This document shows positions 22,556 through 36,200 of a stretch of DNA of 64,000 nt, piece after piece. Made by a program: the position numbers and the translations under genes. Numbering within the stretch: position 1 is the first letter of the stretch; each line of letters starts with the position of its first letter. The notes under the pieces are model-generated. The model had not been told where the DNA came from, did not search any database, and worked only from the letters and a program-made list of their open reading frames with translations. The stretch comes from Cocos nucifera (taxonomy: Eukaryota > Streptophyta > Magnoliopsida > Arecales > Arecaceae): NCBI GenBank assembly GCA_006176705.1, contig QRFJ01000021.1, forward strand, positions 1,411,308 to 1,475,307, read 5' to 3'.

Positions 22556-22915
22556 TAATGATATTATATTTATATTAATATAAATATAATATTAATATAT
22601 TATAATATAATATTAGATTATAGTAATTTATTATATTAATATAATATAATATAATATACTATATTAATATAATATTAATATTTTAATATAATAAATTTAT
22701 TAATATCTTAATAAATATAATATTATATTAATATAAATATTGATATATTAATATAAATACTATATTAATATTAATATTAATATTATATTAGTATAAATAT
22801 TAAAATATAATAAATATTATAATATTAATATTAATATTAATATTATATTTAAATAAGTATTAGAATAATAATAATGTTATATTATATTATCATTATTCAA
22901 TATTTTATTCTAACC
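22556..22915. repeat. AT-only low-complexity tract
   Basis: About 360 bases are composed almost entirely of ATATTA/TAATAT runs between the solo LTR and the Tourist-like element. Confidence 0.9.
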
Positions 22916-23188
22916 ATATTCATGATATTTTACACGATCTAAGTCATAAATCTTAAAAGGATATTTTGAAAAAGAAAAAGTATCACCACTTTCTATCCCA
23001 TAGAAAGTGCCAAAATCTACATTCTTCATGGATTTTTACTTCTTATGAAATATAGAAAGTGATTTTTCATGAAAAAAATCTTTTTTCTTCTCTCTCTTCT
23101 TAAAATTTCAACCAAAAAAAAAAAATTTTCTCTACTTTTCAGAAACTGTTTCTTTCCCTCTTTACTTTTCGTAAACCAAACGAGTCCT
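22916..23188. other. Unassigned spacer
   Basis: It contains two or three short repeats of ATAGAAAGTG/TTTTCATGAAAAA type. No gene is seen. Confidence 0.4.
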
Positions 23189-23191
23189 TTA

Positions 23192-24508
23192 GGGCATGTT
23201 CTTTTGAGGATAAAAGATTTATCCAGAAATCTATATTTTTCTAGGTAAGTATTTTTAGATAATATTTAGATAGAAAAATAATTTATCCATGATCTTTTAT
23301 GCATGAAAAAATAACTCGAGAATCTGTTACCTATATTCTTTTATATTACTAGTTTTCTGGATAAGTTACTAAGATCTATCCATATTTTTCATAATATCTT
23401 TTACTATATAAATATTATATTATATTATATTATATTATATTAATATCTTATATTAATATAATATAATATAATATATATTATTATATATAATAATATACTA
23501 TTATATTATTATAGTATTATATTATCATAATATATTATAATAATATTATATAGTATATTATAATAATTTATTATAATACTATAATATAATATTCTATATC
23601 ATGTTATAATATATTATATTGTAATAATATAATATTATTATATTATATTATATTATATTATGTTAATATCATATATTAATATATTATATTACTATAATAT
23701 TATATAATATTATTATATATAATATAATATATTATATATTATATTATCATATATTATTAGAATATAATATAATATAATATTATATTATATTAATATCTTA
23801 TATTACTATAACATAAGATATTATTATATATAGTAATATATTATTATATTATTATAGTATTATATTATCATAATGTATTATAACAATATAATATAGTATA
23901 TTATAGTAGTTTATTATATTATTATAATATGATAATATAATATTCCATATCATGTTATAATATATTATATTATAATATCTAATAATATAATATAATATTA
24001 TGATATTATATTATATTATATTATGTTAATGTCTTTTATTAATATAATATATATTATTTTATATAATAATATTTATTATATTATTATTATAGTATTATAT
24101 TAACCTAATATATTATTAGAATATAATATATTATATTATAATAATTTATTATATTGTATTATATTATATTATATTATAGTATATTACATTACATTATATT
24201 ACATTACACTACACTATATTATATTATATTATATTATATTATATTATATTATATTATATTATATTATATTATATTATAAGGTTAAGGGTATAGTAGGAAT
24301 GAATTAAAAGAGTTACTTTCTCGGTTGATAGAAAAATGATTTAGCCACCTCTTTGATGGGTAAGATTTTTCTCCATTTCATGAGTATATAAATGCTATCC
24401 AAGAAAATGTAACTTTTTCATCTTGAAAAATATGAGAATATGGATAAGTTGGTCAATAAAAAAGTAGATCAACTTTTTCATGATATTTATCCATAAAAGA
24501 ATGGGCCC
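23192..24508. mobile_element. Tourist-like (PIF/Harbinger-type) non-autonomous element
   Basis: The left end GGGCATGTTCTTTTGAGGAT and the right end, read on the minus strand, GGGCCCATTCTTTTATGGAT, are terminal inverted repeats with about four mismatches in 20. Both are flanked directly by TTA (23189-23191 and 24509-24511), the 3-bp target duplication typical of PIF/Harbinger elements. About 900 bases of the interior (23400-24280) are AT-only repeats ending in a (TATTA)n run. No transposase is present. At about 1.3 kb it is long for a MITE, mostly because of the AT expansion. Confidence 0.72.
23400..24280. repeat. AT-only repeat expansion inside the Tourist-like element
   Basis: It consists of runs of TATTA, ATATTAT and AATAT, ending with a fairly pure (TATTA)n array at about 24215-24280. 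Confidence 0.9.
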
Positions 24509-24511
24509 TTA

Positions 24512-27200
24512 AGATATCTCATAACAAATAATCAAGAGATATGTCCGTAGAATTTTAAGAGATGAGAGAGAAATAAAGATAAAATACTAAATTTTTATCC
24601 ATTTAGAAATTCAAGTTACTAGAGAGTTTAAATTAAAAAAAGATTGTTAATATTTATGAGATTCTTAAAATTTTAAACTTTTGAATTGAAAAAAAAAGAA
24701 GAAAAATATTAAGGTTGCAGAAGGATTTCTAGACCCATCATGATTCAAGATACATGTTTTAAAACATTTTCTTATAGAAGGTAAGTAAGTCCTGGTCATT
24801 ATTTTTTTTGGTAACAAGTCCTGGTTATTCTTTGACGGCCATCCTCTGTGAAGGAAGATAATCTTAAGCCATCCGCATCAAAATAGTATTTACGAAAATT
24901 ACAGAAAGAGATGGAAAGAAATAAAGTTGGCATCAAAGGTGAAGTAACAGTAAAATAGAGAGTTCTTTATACCGTGGCAATTGATTACTTGAACTTTGAT
25001 CTTTTCCAACAATATTTGTTATAGCAGTCCATCATATGGTTTCATCAATATCATAAAATGTTTTAGAACTTCGTATACGTAGGTTTTTTTTTTAAAAAAA
25101 AAAATTATCAGTAGTTACACTTAAGTTAAGGCCGCATGTTTAGACCTGTGATAAGGATGAGCAGACCCTCGGTCATTCCTCGTGGTAACACTGTTTTTGT
25201 TCGATCAACGATCCGTGCTTATAAGGTAATCCATTCCAGCCTTACAAGGCATTTCATGGATCCCGTGATGTTTGACCGGTTGACCAAGTCACTGATTGCG
25301 GCTATTCGAAGCCGATATGGCCCGGCCCTATCGCTCTCGCATCACCGCTTGCGTAACCACTACTCGGACAACCTCCAGTTCCAAACACAGAACATCTTGA
25401 ACTGCAAATCGTTATCTGACACGTAGGATTATGTGGGTCAGCGACAGAAGCACCTTTTCATTGAGAGGACCGTGACCAACGTCTCCCAGCCGCCACCGGT
25501 ACGATAACCTCCGCTTTCGCTCCTGCGTATTCCCGTACCCGGTGGGGCCGAACAATCTCAACCAATCACTAAACGGCATGTGGATTGTAGACGGGGTTCA
25601 TAAAAGCTCCTCGACTGTCGTGTTGATCACGTATATTACTTCTACATCCGGCCCGTCCGATGGATAAATATTCCATCCTGATATTTCTGGAGAAAATTCA
25701 AATGGACGGTGGGGATCGTCCCGCGGACTCTGGAGGGCTTCCCGTCCACGATGTATGTAGGATAATATTCCTCCGCTTTCGGTCTCTGGGCCTACGTGCA
25801 GGCTCCGTAAGTCAGCTGACAGACTCAGGCACCGAGCACCTTTCCCTTTCGCATTACCAAATATAGCTACTATTTTCTGATACTGGGCACGTGTCGGACT
25901 TTGGTTTGCTACCGGTAATTGTTTTTGCCCAGCCTACTATGGCTAATCAAAATCTACGTGCTCCATTGGATCCCTTCAACGACGGCGGCTCACTAAAACG
26001 CAGGACTGTTACAAAGAAAATAACGTCTGTTACTCTTCCTCTTTTTGTGCTATGGGATCGAGGCTTCTACACAGATGCGTCATCCTTCCTCTTCAAAATT
26101 TTAATTTAATAAAAATCGAACTCCATAGAAATTTTCTGGTCTGACGAGCTTGCATGCAATTCAAAACCCATAAATTTAGCAGAATCATGCCATCGTGAAA
26201 GCCAGTCCTTTTTCTATGATGATGACGTTATTCTGATCAAGGACAAATTCATGAAGGTTACCTTTGATGCGTTCCACCAATACTTTTTAGTCAACCAAGT
26301 ACTTTTCCTAAGGTGGTGATGTTATTCTGATTAAGGACAAATCCATGGAGGTTATCTTTGACTCGTTCTACCAATCTTTTTTAACCAGCCATTCTTCCGT
26401 CCTTTCCAAAAGACAAAAGGTATTGCTAATTCAGCCTGGTTGGAGATTGCAAGTCAAAATGTCTTTGGAATTTTTTTGTTTTTAAGGGGATAATCTTGCC
26501 TTTAGAATTATGTTTAGGGCGCTGGACTATCGATCTCGTTGGAGCACCTACTCCCATATATGCAGAAATTCCTATCTGTCGTGATAAAAACCAGGTAAAC
26601 ACTTCTTGCTTAATTAAAGGCCGCGCTGTCCATCACTTTGGATATTCCACATGATGAGTGAAATGACATCTATCATTTACTAAATCCAAGCTTTGATTTA
26701 GATGTTTTATAAAAGATTGATGATGGTTACTAATGAAAAATAATGGACGACAACAATATGATAATGATCTTTTTTAAGAAAAGATATAATACACCTATAT
26801 GGATTGAAGGTTGTCGACCATACTTCTTATCTATAGCTAATGTTTAATATGATATCAAAAAATTTTATCTTCATGGTTCACCTTCAGTTTGATTATTTGG
26901 TCCTACATGGTACTCGTGGAATTGGCCATACTACATCTAAGCCTCATTTCATACCTAACTACCTTTTTTATATTCAATCTATTTCTTATTGCTATAAAGA
27001 CTAGATGATAGAGGGCCTAATATAGCGAGAGGGATAAGGATGCTCTTATAAGATGTGGACCATATAATTCTAGTTCATTAAGTATACCTTATGACTGTTT
27101 GTTTTAATCATTTTTTTATCTCAAAACAAATATTATTATTAGCAAAAGCTTCATTTTAATCAGATAAAAGGCGAGAAGGTTAAGATGTCAACAAATTAAC
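24512..27200. other. Unassigned region upstream of kinase 5' segment K1
   Basis: No reliable gene is found. The part at 25130-26110 is richer in G and C than its surroundings, contains CACGTGTC (25888) and CACGTAGG (about 25418), and gives a 96-codon open frame at 25136-25426 with no family I recognise. An imperfect direct repeat of about 85 bases lies at about 26217-26300 and 26313-26397 (sharing TTATTCTGAT and AAGGACAAAT). If K1 is at its original site, this is the native upstream flank of the kinase gene. Confidence 0.45.
26217..26397. repeat. Imperfect 96-bp-period direct repeat
   Basis: Two units of about 80 bases share GTTATTCTGAT, AAGGACAAAT and GAGGTTA or AAGGTTA blocks. Confidence 0.7.
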
Positions 27201-27559
27201 AATCTGATATTATCCTAGGAAACCAACACCACATGCGACGTAACAGTATGTAAAAACCGTTATTAACGGCCGTTATATTGACGATCATATCTAAGGGTTG
27301 CGAACTCACCAGCCACTTACGACCGTTATCGTCCTTTCCATCCGTGCAGGGGCGCAGAGTTAAATGAGGAGGAGATCTCCAAGAACCGGGGTCGCTGTTT
27401 TCCATCCCCCCAACTCAACGTCTCGTGGGGCCCACCTTACACTCCAGCGATTCTCGCTAAAAAAGATTCATTTTTCGACGAGCCAAAAAAATTTAGGCGA
27501 AAAGGGGGCGAGAAAAGAGGGCTTTTTTTCTCCTAACCGTAAGCGAGGAGAGAGCGGGG

Positions 27560-27872
27560 GGGGGTACGATCGCGAAGGGAGAAAGGGGGGAGAGAGAGCT
27601 AGAGAGAGAAAGCTCGCGATCGTCTTTGCCTGCCCATGGCGGAGGTGACGAAGAAGGGGGCTCCGAGATCCATAGTGAAGGCGGCGATGGCTGCCCTCTG
27701 AGATGACTCCCCGTCTCCCCTTCCTTCTTCGTCCCAATCTATCATTGGATTCACTTCTTTTCTGTAGTCCTCTCCGTTGTCGTCTTCGTTTGATTCCGCT
27801 TCGAGTCATAACCGGAGTCGCCGTCGTTTTGACCTCGGAAGAAACCCTAGCCTCGCCGCATCTTCTTTTCAG
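27560..27872 (+). other. Putative 5' leader exon, K1 copy
   Basis: A GA-rich run (AGAGAGAGCTAGAGAGAGAA) leads into a CT-rich leader ending CTTTTCAG, followed by GTGCTC, a possible splice donor. Transcription start and donor are inferred. The same CTTTTCAG could also be read as an acceptor, so the exon border is uncertain. Confidence 0.45.
27636..27701 (+). CDS. Upstream ORF of 21 codons in the kinase leader, K1 copy
   Basis: ATG GCG GAG ... CTC TGA encodes a short basic and Ala-rich peptide starting MAEVTKKGAP and ending AAMAAL. Its start has the plant-favoured GCCCATGGCG context (G at +4, C at -3), which is stronger than the main start. Its counterpart in K2 is identical. Whether it is translated is not shown by the sequence. 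Confidence 0.4.
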   Translation: MAEVTKKGAPRSIVKAAMAAL

Positions 27873-30561
27873 GTGCTCATCAGATGCCAGTATTTTATTT
27901 CTCGTTCATTTTTCTCTGATAATTTGTTGACACCAGAGTAGTTTACATTTTTTAAAAAACTGTTTTTTGGTTGAATTGCATTTATTTTGCTGTTTAGGGT
28001 AGCATTCTGTTGATTTCTTGACGCAGTGGAGTTGTTTCCATGAAAAATGAGGAGATGGCTAGAATTATTATTGGGTTTTGACCTAAAATTTTGGAAAGTT
28101 AGAATTTTCAAGGAGATTCGGACAGATTTGCTTGTTTTGGATGTCTTACGTGTTGCTAATTGATCGATGAATTCATTTGAAAGAGGCATCAATCATCGGT
28201 TACTGGATTGAAGATAGCGTACATAGAGCTTAAAAGAAGAAAAGTTTTGGCGTTTTCTTCGACGTTGTGTTTCTGTCAAACTACTGAAATTAGTGCTATG
28301 AATTGAATGAAGTGGAGTGAGATGTGCTTTTTCGGCCAAGTTCAATGGCATAAATTTCAGCCAACGCAGACCAAACAACTTAAATACTGAATATTTTAGT
28401 TTCACGAGCTAATCTTGTTCCAAATGAAAGAAGAAACAAATAGAGAACTATGGAAGAAGGGCAAATCATGAGCGAACAACTGGTAGCTTAGTTTGTTGGC
28501 ACCTATCTCTCCCAGTGAGAGGTCTTTAGTGCAAATCTGATGGGTGATGAATAACTATTGTATTATCAAAAAGATAAAAAATAAAGCTCACATGGTTCAT
28601 CCATTACTGGTCTACATCCATGAGTGGTCAGAAATCGATAAAATTCATACTCAAATAAAGAGTCTTACGGATCTGATCTTATTGGTTGCATGATGTGAAA
28701 TCCTCTTGCTCAACTTGGGAGAAGACATCATATTTTACCAACATCCACCAGGCAACTCCATATGTGCACCATCATGAGCTACACTGCAGTAGTGGACAGA
28801 AGAAACTAGAGAAAGATGATCCTTTTCTCTTCTTGTTTAACCCCAGTACCATTTTTTGAGGTTTTAGATAATCGGCGCCTTGGACTTTGTTTACAAAATG
28901 CCTTCATATTTAGTTAAATGCTCACCACTTTACAAACAGAGAAAAAGGGACAGTTTTATATCACAATGCCTGTGTATTTTCACTTTCTAGTAACCATGGA
29001 CTTGTCGATGATTTAGTGCTAAACTTGCCTTGAGTGAATACATTAGATGTTGCAATCTCTACTCAAACTTCTTATTTGAACTAATTCTGTGAAGATGTGT
29101 TAGTTTTTTTCACCTAGTTCCCCATCTTTGAATGGTCACATCTTAAGTTCCCCATTTTTGAATAACCATATCTTACCTTTTCTAGTGGTTCCTTGGATGT
29201 GGTGTTGAACCCCAAAATGGCTAACTCTTAATTGATTAACAAGGCTTACCATCTGTTAAATAGCTCTGTGCTCTCTGGTAAAACATTGAAGTTATTCTAC
29301 CGACTGTTAATTTTTCATATTATGATGTGCCATCTTTGGTACTGGAGAATGCTATTGTTGGTACGAGCTTTTGATGTCCAGCTGATTGGAACATCATAAA
29401 ACAACAGGGTGAAGATAAAATTGTTAATGTGATGCATGGTATTTTTGTGGTTGTTCTAGTGAAAATTTTCAACTGGGTTCTCTAGTCAAAATATCGAGAA
29501 TTCGTGGGTGAACTTCATCTTTCAATTGCTCCCCTTCTGCCCTTGAGCATTATGTAGGATATGCTAAAAAATGAGATGCTGACACAAGCAAAGATAGTAT
29601 AGTTACTGAAAATGCTAAAAGATTGATGACTAGGCCTCAGGTGAGATGATTGAACTTTCAGAAATTTTGACTTTAACCTGTAGCTGTGAGGAAGTCAAGT
29701 GCTAAAATTGATGCTCTTATTGGAATCCTGTGAACTGGTAAGAACTTTTTAGAGTATGTTTCTTGTGAATTCAACAAAAAAAAAAAGGAAAGAAGGCAAA
29801 TGTAAAGCATGTAGTGGATACAAAAGGAAATGGAGGAGATCTTATGATTGAATTTGATTAATCAACAGAATATCTAAATGGGTAAAGTTGATTGTGACAT
29901 CACAAGAAATATATAAATTAAGATTTGATATTACCCAATTCAAGGCACATTTTAGAAGGTGCTTCTTTTAGAATAGAATTTATTCTATCTAAATGCAAAC
30001 AGTTGATAGCAGTCTACTCTCAAAATATAATAAACTGCTTTGTGTTCTCTTTAAAGTGCACTCTAATAAAGAAGAATCAGAGTCAAAGCCAAACTAGCCA
30101 AATCCAGATACGTTGAAAATCAGCAAACTTAGTTGAAACAAATTCTCCAACAATTCTTTTTTATGTAAACACATTAATCATCTTCTCAAGTGCTTAATGG
30201 GTGCAGTTAAGTTCACTCAATTAGTGCTCTCAATCCTCTCCTCTAATCTGATATTATTCGAATGGAAGAAAATGTTATTTCTGATGGATGGAAAGTACAA
30301 TCGTACAATCCCTTTTCCATTTATCGATATGAAAAGGGTGAGTACAATTGGATGCTTAAGCATTCTTTTACAATCCCTTCCCCATTTACGAACATGAAAA
30401 GGGTGAGTATAATTGGATGCTTAGGCATTCTTTTATTAGATACATCTCTTCTCATAATCCATCCATTCATCAAGAATTGTATCCCTTGGTATCAGTATCA
30501 GATTGAATGTATCTTTTTGTTAGAATGCATCTCTTCATTCTAATGAATAATACTAATGAAT

Positions 30562-30768
30562 AAAAAAAAATTCGACAAAAATTTTTCATCATAATTTTTT
30601 TTTATTAGCGACAAAAATGAATTTATCATCGCTAATTATTATTTGTGATCCCATTTTTTGTGACGAAGAATTAGCGATAAAATTTTCGTTGTTAATAATT
30701 ATTAGTGATGAAAATTAATTATTTATGATGAATTTATTACATCACAAAAATTAAGTTTTGTTGTAGTA
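30562..30768 (-). mobile_element. CACTA-like transposon end, copy 2
   Basis: Same sequence as 10607-10813, interrupting the same position of the Copia reverse transcriptase. Confidence 0.6.
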
Positions 30769-33286
30769 TGTTTTCACATCTATTTGGTGAACTTCTAGTT
30801 TAAATATAGAAGCTAGAGCAATTAAAGTCCTAATGGATATAATTTTAGTAATAGAAGAATATGTATCAAAATAGTCAAAACCTTCTTTTTAGAAAAAATC
30901 TTTAGCAACTAATCTTACTTTAAATTTATCTACAGATCCATTTGTTCTTAGTTTTTTTATAAAGATCCATCTACAGGTTTACATCCTTCATATAGATCAA
31001 CAAGAATCCAAGTTTTATTATTTATTAAAGATTTCATTTCATTATTAATAGCTTCTTTCTAAAATATAGAGTTTATTGAATTAAAGACATCATTATAATA
31101 CTTAGGATCATCTTCTACTAAATAAATATTAAAGTCATTTTTATAATTCTTTTCAATCTTATGTCTTTTACTTCTTCTAGGTTCATCTAAATATGAAAAA
31201 AAAAGTATTTTAACTAAAATCCTCTATATTAAAATTGCTACTAGAAGGTAAATTAAAAGATTTATTAACTTTATTCTTAAAAGGCATAATATTTTCAAAG
31301 AAAACATCTCTAGACTCTATTATAGTATTTACATCAATTTTATGAATCTTTGATTTTATAATCATAATTTTATAACTAGTACTATTTTGAGAATAACCTA
31401 TAAATATGCCATCTATAGTTTTAGGACCTGACTTTCTTTTCTTATTTTCAGGTTATTTTAACCTTGGCTAAATACCCCTATAATTTAAGATGATTTAGAT
31501 TAGGTTTTCTACCTTTTCCTATTTCATAAGGTGTTAAGTTAGAACCTTTATGAGAAATTCTATTAAGGATATAAGAGCCTCCTCCTATAAATTCAAAAAT
31601 ACATCAGAACTAGCAATCATAGATTTAATCATATCAATTAAAATTTAATTTTTTTCAGCTACTCCATTAGACTGGGGTGAATAAGGAGAGGTAATTTCAT
31701 AAAGAATATCATTAATTTTGCAAAAATTATTAAGCTCATTTGAAGTATATTCTCCTCCTCTATCTGATCTAAGAATTTTAATTTTTTTATTAAGTTGATT
31801 TTTAACTTCACTCTTATAAACCATAAATTTATTTAAAGCTTCATCTTTTGTTCTAATAAAAAAGACATAGCCCTACTTAGAGAAATCATCTATAAAAATA
31901 ATACAATATATTTTTTCACTTCTAGTTAGAATGTTTAAGTCGTATACATCATTATATATTAGTTCTAAAAAGTTCAGTTTCTCTGTATATTATTTTAAAT
32001 GGTTTTGTTGGTTACTTGGACTGTTTACATATCTCATAATTTTTTTATTTGTAATTATATCATGCTTAGAAATCAAATTTAAATTGATCATTCTCTTAAT
32101 AGTATTATGATTTATACAACCAAGTCTACCATGCCATAGATCAGAAGATACAACATTGTAAACAAAAGAACTAATTTTATTGCCTTCAACTTTCGTTATA
32201 TTTAATTTAAATAAACCATCGAACACATAACCCCTTCCAATAAAATTACTATCTCTGGTTAGAACAACTTTATTTGACTCAAAAATCATTTTATAGCCAT
32301 CCCTTATTAATAAGAAATGATAGATCAAATTCTTTCTAATTTCTGGTATATGCTGCAATTTGTAGAAAGTGAGAGTCTTGCTGGATGTTAGTATCACGTC
32401 TACTTTTCCTTCTCGTCTCACATATATAGCACTAACGTTTCCCATCTTTACAATATTTCCATTAGAGACCTGATAAATGAAGAATAAAAATTTATCAATA
32501 CAAACATGCACAATAGCACCAGTATCAATCCACCAATCGGTAGATTGATATGCTAGATTTATCTTAAAATTTATAAAAACAAATCTTTCATCGGCTCTAA
32601 GTGAATTGGATCCGGCATTCACCATGTTTGCCTCTGGGCTATTATGATCTTTCTGACTCTTTAGAGGCTCATCTTTCGGATAGCGGCAATTTCATGTAAA
32701 GTGCTCGAGTTTACCAATAAAGATAACATCTTTTTTTTCATATTTTTATTTTTATTAATTTTTGATTGAGGCTTAAGATTATTATTAGAATTTTCTTTTC
32801 TAAATTTTTGATTTTTATTTCTCTCAACCAAATTTATTTTATTTTGAAAATCATTGTACAATATATCTTTTTCTCTATATTTTCTTTCATTTGAAGAGAA
32901 ACTATTAAATTACTCATGGTTGACAAATGCCTTTTATATTTTAATGATAAAGCAAATGATTCAAAAATTTTTCATCAAGATTTATTCTTTTTTTGGTCAT
33001 ATCATGAACCAAAACTTGCATTTCATAAGTTTGTTGCACCATAGATTTTTCATCTATTATTTTATGATCTAGAAACTTTCTTATAATATATTTTCTCGGC
33101 TTTCATCTTTTTTACCATATTTTTGTTCTAATGAATCTCATAACTCATGTGCAGCAGAAGTGGTACAATAAATATTATTAAATATATTAAAAAGAGCAAA
33201 TAGAATTCTATCATGATAAATAAAATCATTTTCTATATCAGATTATGCAGTGGTAGAGGTGGTAGTATCCTTACTTAGATTAGAAT
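30769..33286 (-). mobile_element. Copia retrotransposon fragment, copy 2
   Basis: Counterpart of 10814-13334. The protease to pre-integrase open stretch is 31990-32625, one codon shorter than in copy 1 (a 3-bp deletion in a serine run), with a few substitutions. Confidence 0.8.
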
Positions 33287-36200
33287 TGATGCTGGCAAGG
33301 CTAACTATCATAGACCTATCTAACCACTAAGGAGATCGATGAACAAAGTTAATTAAAGTAATTAAAATATAAAATAATAAAAAATTAAAATAAGCAAGAA
33401 AAATAACTAAAGAAATTAGTCATGATTAAAGTCCGATCTAGAAAGTAACCCAGTCAGCATGCATAGATAAGAAATTTTAAAACAAGATCGTTGGTTGTTA
33501 AGGAACGACTGCTTGGCTAGGACTAATTAACTTAATTAATTAACTTAATTAAATTGAATCTAAAATGAATTAAAGATAGATAATTAGCATAAAAAAAATT
33601 TAAATAGCATTAATTTAAAAAAATTTCTAAACTAATCTATGAAGTAGTCTCACGTCGCACAGGATGTCTCGACTCCTGGGCAAGTGAGATTGAACCAAAG
33701 GAGGGCAAGATGTCCGGCTACAGATTCGCGGCAAAGAAGACCAAAGTCTTTGGATTTGAAATCACCCAAAATAAGATAGATAAGAATAACTTTTATAAGA
33801 AACACCCTGAAATATAGAAAATATCCAAAGTAATCCCAAGAAGCATAGAAGTCGGTAATGAAGGGGCCGGGTTTGCTCTGAAATCCATGCTCTTTCATGA
33901 TCGTGCAAGCAGAGGATGGAATCAGAAAATAGGGTTTTGGAATCCAATGCTCGGATGGGGCTTGGCGGCGATCGATGGGAATAAGCCCATCGAGAAGGGG
34001 CACTGGTGACGGCAGTGGGTGTCAAAGGTAGTGGAGGGCGTCGACGGCGGCGAATGGCACCCGTGGTGGTGGGATGGCTCAGGTAGTGGAGGATGGAGTT
34101 GTAGAGGGTTCGTCAGATGAGGGAGGTAAACAACGATGGGGATTCGCTGGTAAAGGATGGCGTTGATAGAGAATCAGATGAAGGATATTGCAAAGGTGGT
34201 GCTCATGGTGGCGGGTGGCGGGTGGCAGATGGTGGCGGCGCGCAACAAAGGAAAGTGAATGGGGTGGTAGCGAGTTGGATATGGTCCGATGGAGGTGGTA
34301 GCACGCGGCAGTGAGTAGTGTTGGTATGGTGGATGTAGTCCCATGGTGGAGGGGAGGAGAAAATGGTCGAATAGGGCAGCTTAGACGGTGGTGATGCAGA
34401 TGGTGGTGGCGGGTTGGGAAGCTAGCGGGTGGTGGCTGAATTTGAGAAGCTGAGAACAGGGGGGGTTGGGGTTCGGGAGCTTAGAAGTAGAGGAGAAAGA
34501 AGTAGCAGGGAAGAAGAAGAGAAAGAGAAGAAGAGAGCTTATAAGAGGAAGAGGAAGAATAAGAAGGAAGGAAGGAGAAGAAACACTCGGGGGGAAGAAA
34601 AGATTCTCAATTCAATTTTGTTCTCTGTTTTGATTAAAAAAAAAATCTTTTTATAAATGGACTCCAGACAAGTAATAGATTCTGATAAAATAAAAATAAA
34701 TTTTAATAAAAAAGATATGATTCCTAACAACCTGATTCCACCTCATGCTTTAAAATACATGCATGAGTTGAAAAATAAAAGACAATGCATCCAATTCACC
34801 ATACATCCATTTAAACAATCAGATATAATAATAATAATAGAAATATATGCAATACATGTAAATCTGCATTGAAAATCATACTAGATGATGTCCTCATCAA
34901 TTTTTCTGAGGGTGAAAAAAACTCGACTCCATCAAGTCAAGTTCTGCACTGCTCTGGAAGTACTCAAAAAGATCTGGATCAATCCTCTATAGCTTATCTC
35001 GAGTAATCCAGAAATCCTCAAACTTTAGCCTACCTCACCAACGAACCAGAAAGCAATGATAGTCTTGACTCCTAGTGGACTTGATCTGCTCGTCTAGGAT
35101 ACGATCGATCATATCGTGCTTTTCTCTCATCTGGACTTACGGACACTCAGGAGGAGGGTCACTCTCAAAGGAAGGTGCAGACTCAAATGGATCACTGGAT
35201 ATCAATGCTGGCTCTTTATATTCAATTAGATTCGATATATTGAAAGTTGAATTAATTTCATAGCCAAGTGGTAGATTAATAACATATGCATTCGGTCCGA
35301 CTTTCTTTAAATCTTAAAAGAGCCTACTCCTCGGGCATGTAGCTTTCGAATGGTTCCTGATGGAAACTACTTAAGTCTGACCCTAATCATGAAATAATCA
35401 CCCTGAGCAAAATCCTTGACTCGCCAGAGAATCTGCTAATTGTTTATGCATTTGATTACTTAAATTAATTTTATCACCGATCTTTTTATGCAGACTCCTA
35501 ATATGCTTTGTAAAGGATGATGCTGACTCTGAAATCCTAACATGCACATATTATGGGATCAAGTCTACTAGTTTCCTAGAATGATAATCATGCACAACTT
35601 CAAAAGGATTCAAACTAATAAACTTATTTACCGAACTATTATATGCAAACTCTGCTCTAGGTAAAAATAAATCTCAATTTCTTGCATGCTCTCCTACCAA
35701 ACAACGAAGTAAATTTTTTAGACTTCTATTTATAACTTTAGTTTGGCCATCTATTTATGGATGATATGCAGTTGAAAATTTTTATTTTGTTCCCATTAAG
35801 TGCCATAAAGTTTTTCAAAAATAACTAATAAATCGAACATCTCAGTCAAACACTATAGATTTTGGCAATCCATGCAGCCTAACAATTTCATCAAAATATA
35901 GACGAGTAACTCTAGAGGCATCAGAGATCTTAGGATAGGAAAGAAAATTGACCATCTTGGAAAATCTATTTACCACCACACAAATGGAGTCATTTTTCTT
36001 AGCTGTTCGAGGCAATCCGAAAATAAAGTTCATACTCACATCTTGCCATGGACAATTAGGAATAGGTAACGAGATGTACAAACTAGTATTTTATTTTTGA
36101 TGTTTAGCCATGGCACAAGTACGGCATCGAGCAATAATCTGGGCTACATCACGCTTTAAGCTAGGCCAGTGAAATTAGGCCTCAAGGGCATCTATGGTTT

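Larger units (their letters stand above)
27201..29904 (+). repeat. Kinase 5' segment K1 (promoter, leader exon, start of intron 1)
   Basis: It is identical to 53375-56080 except for two differences I could find by eye: one base near 28222 (C versus T near 54396) and a 2-bp indel near 28912. It contains the promoter-proximal region, a GA-rich 5' leader, the putative leader exon and about 2 kb of intron 1, but none of the coding exons. At 29905 it changes abruptly into the nested TE block. If this is real, K1 is an orphan promoter that cannot produce the kinase. Confidence 0.95.

Noticed and set aside
25136..25426. 96-codon plus-strand open frame (MFRPVIRMSRPS...)
   Set aside because: It does not resemble any family I know, lies in GC-balanced DNA where open frames of this size are expected, and has no flanking exon signals.
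27364..27809. Open frames of 94 and 113 codons on both strands of the kinase leader (repeated at 53538-53983)
   Set aside because: They are Arg/Gly/Pro-rich and on opposite strands across a GA-rich promoter and leader, so they are composition artefacts.
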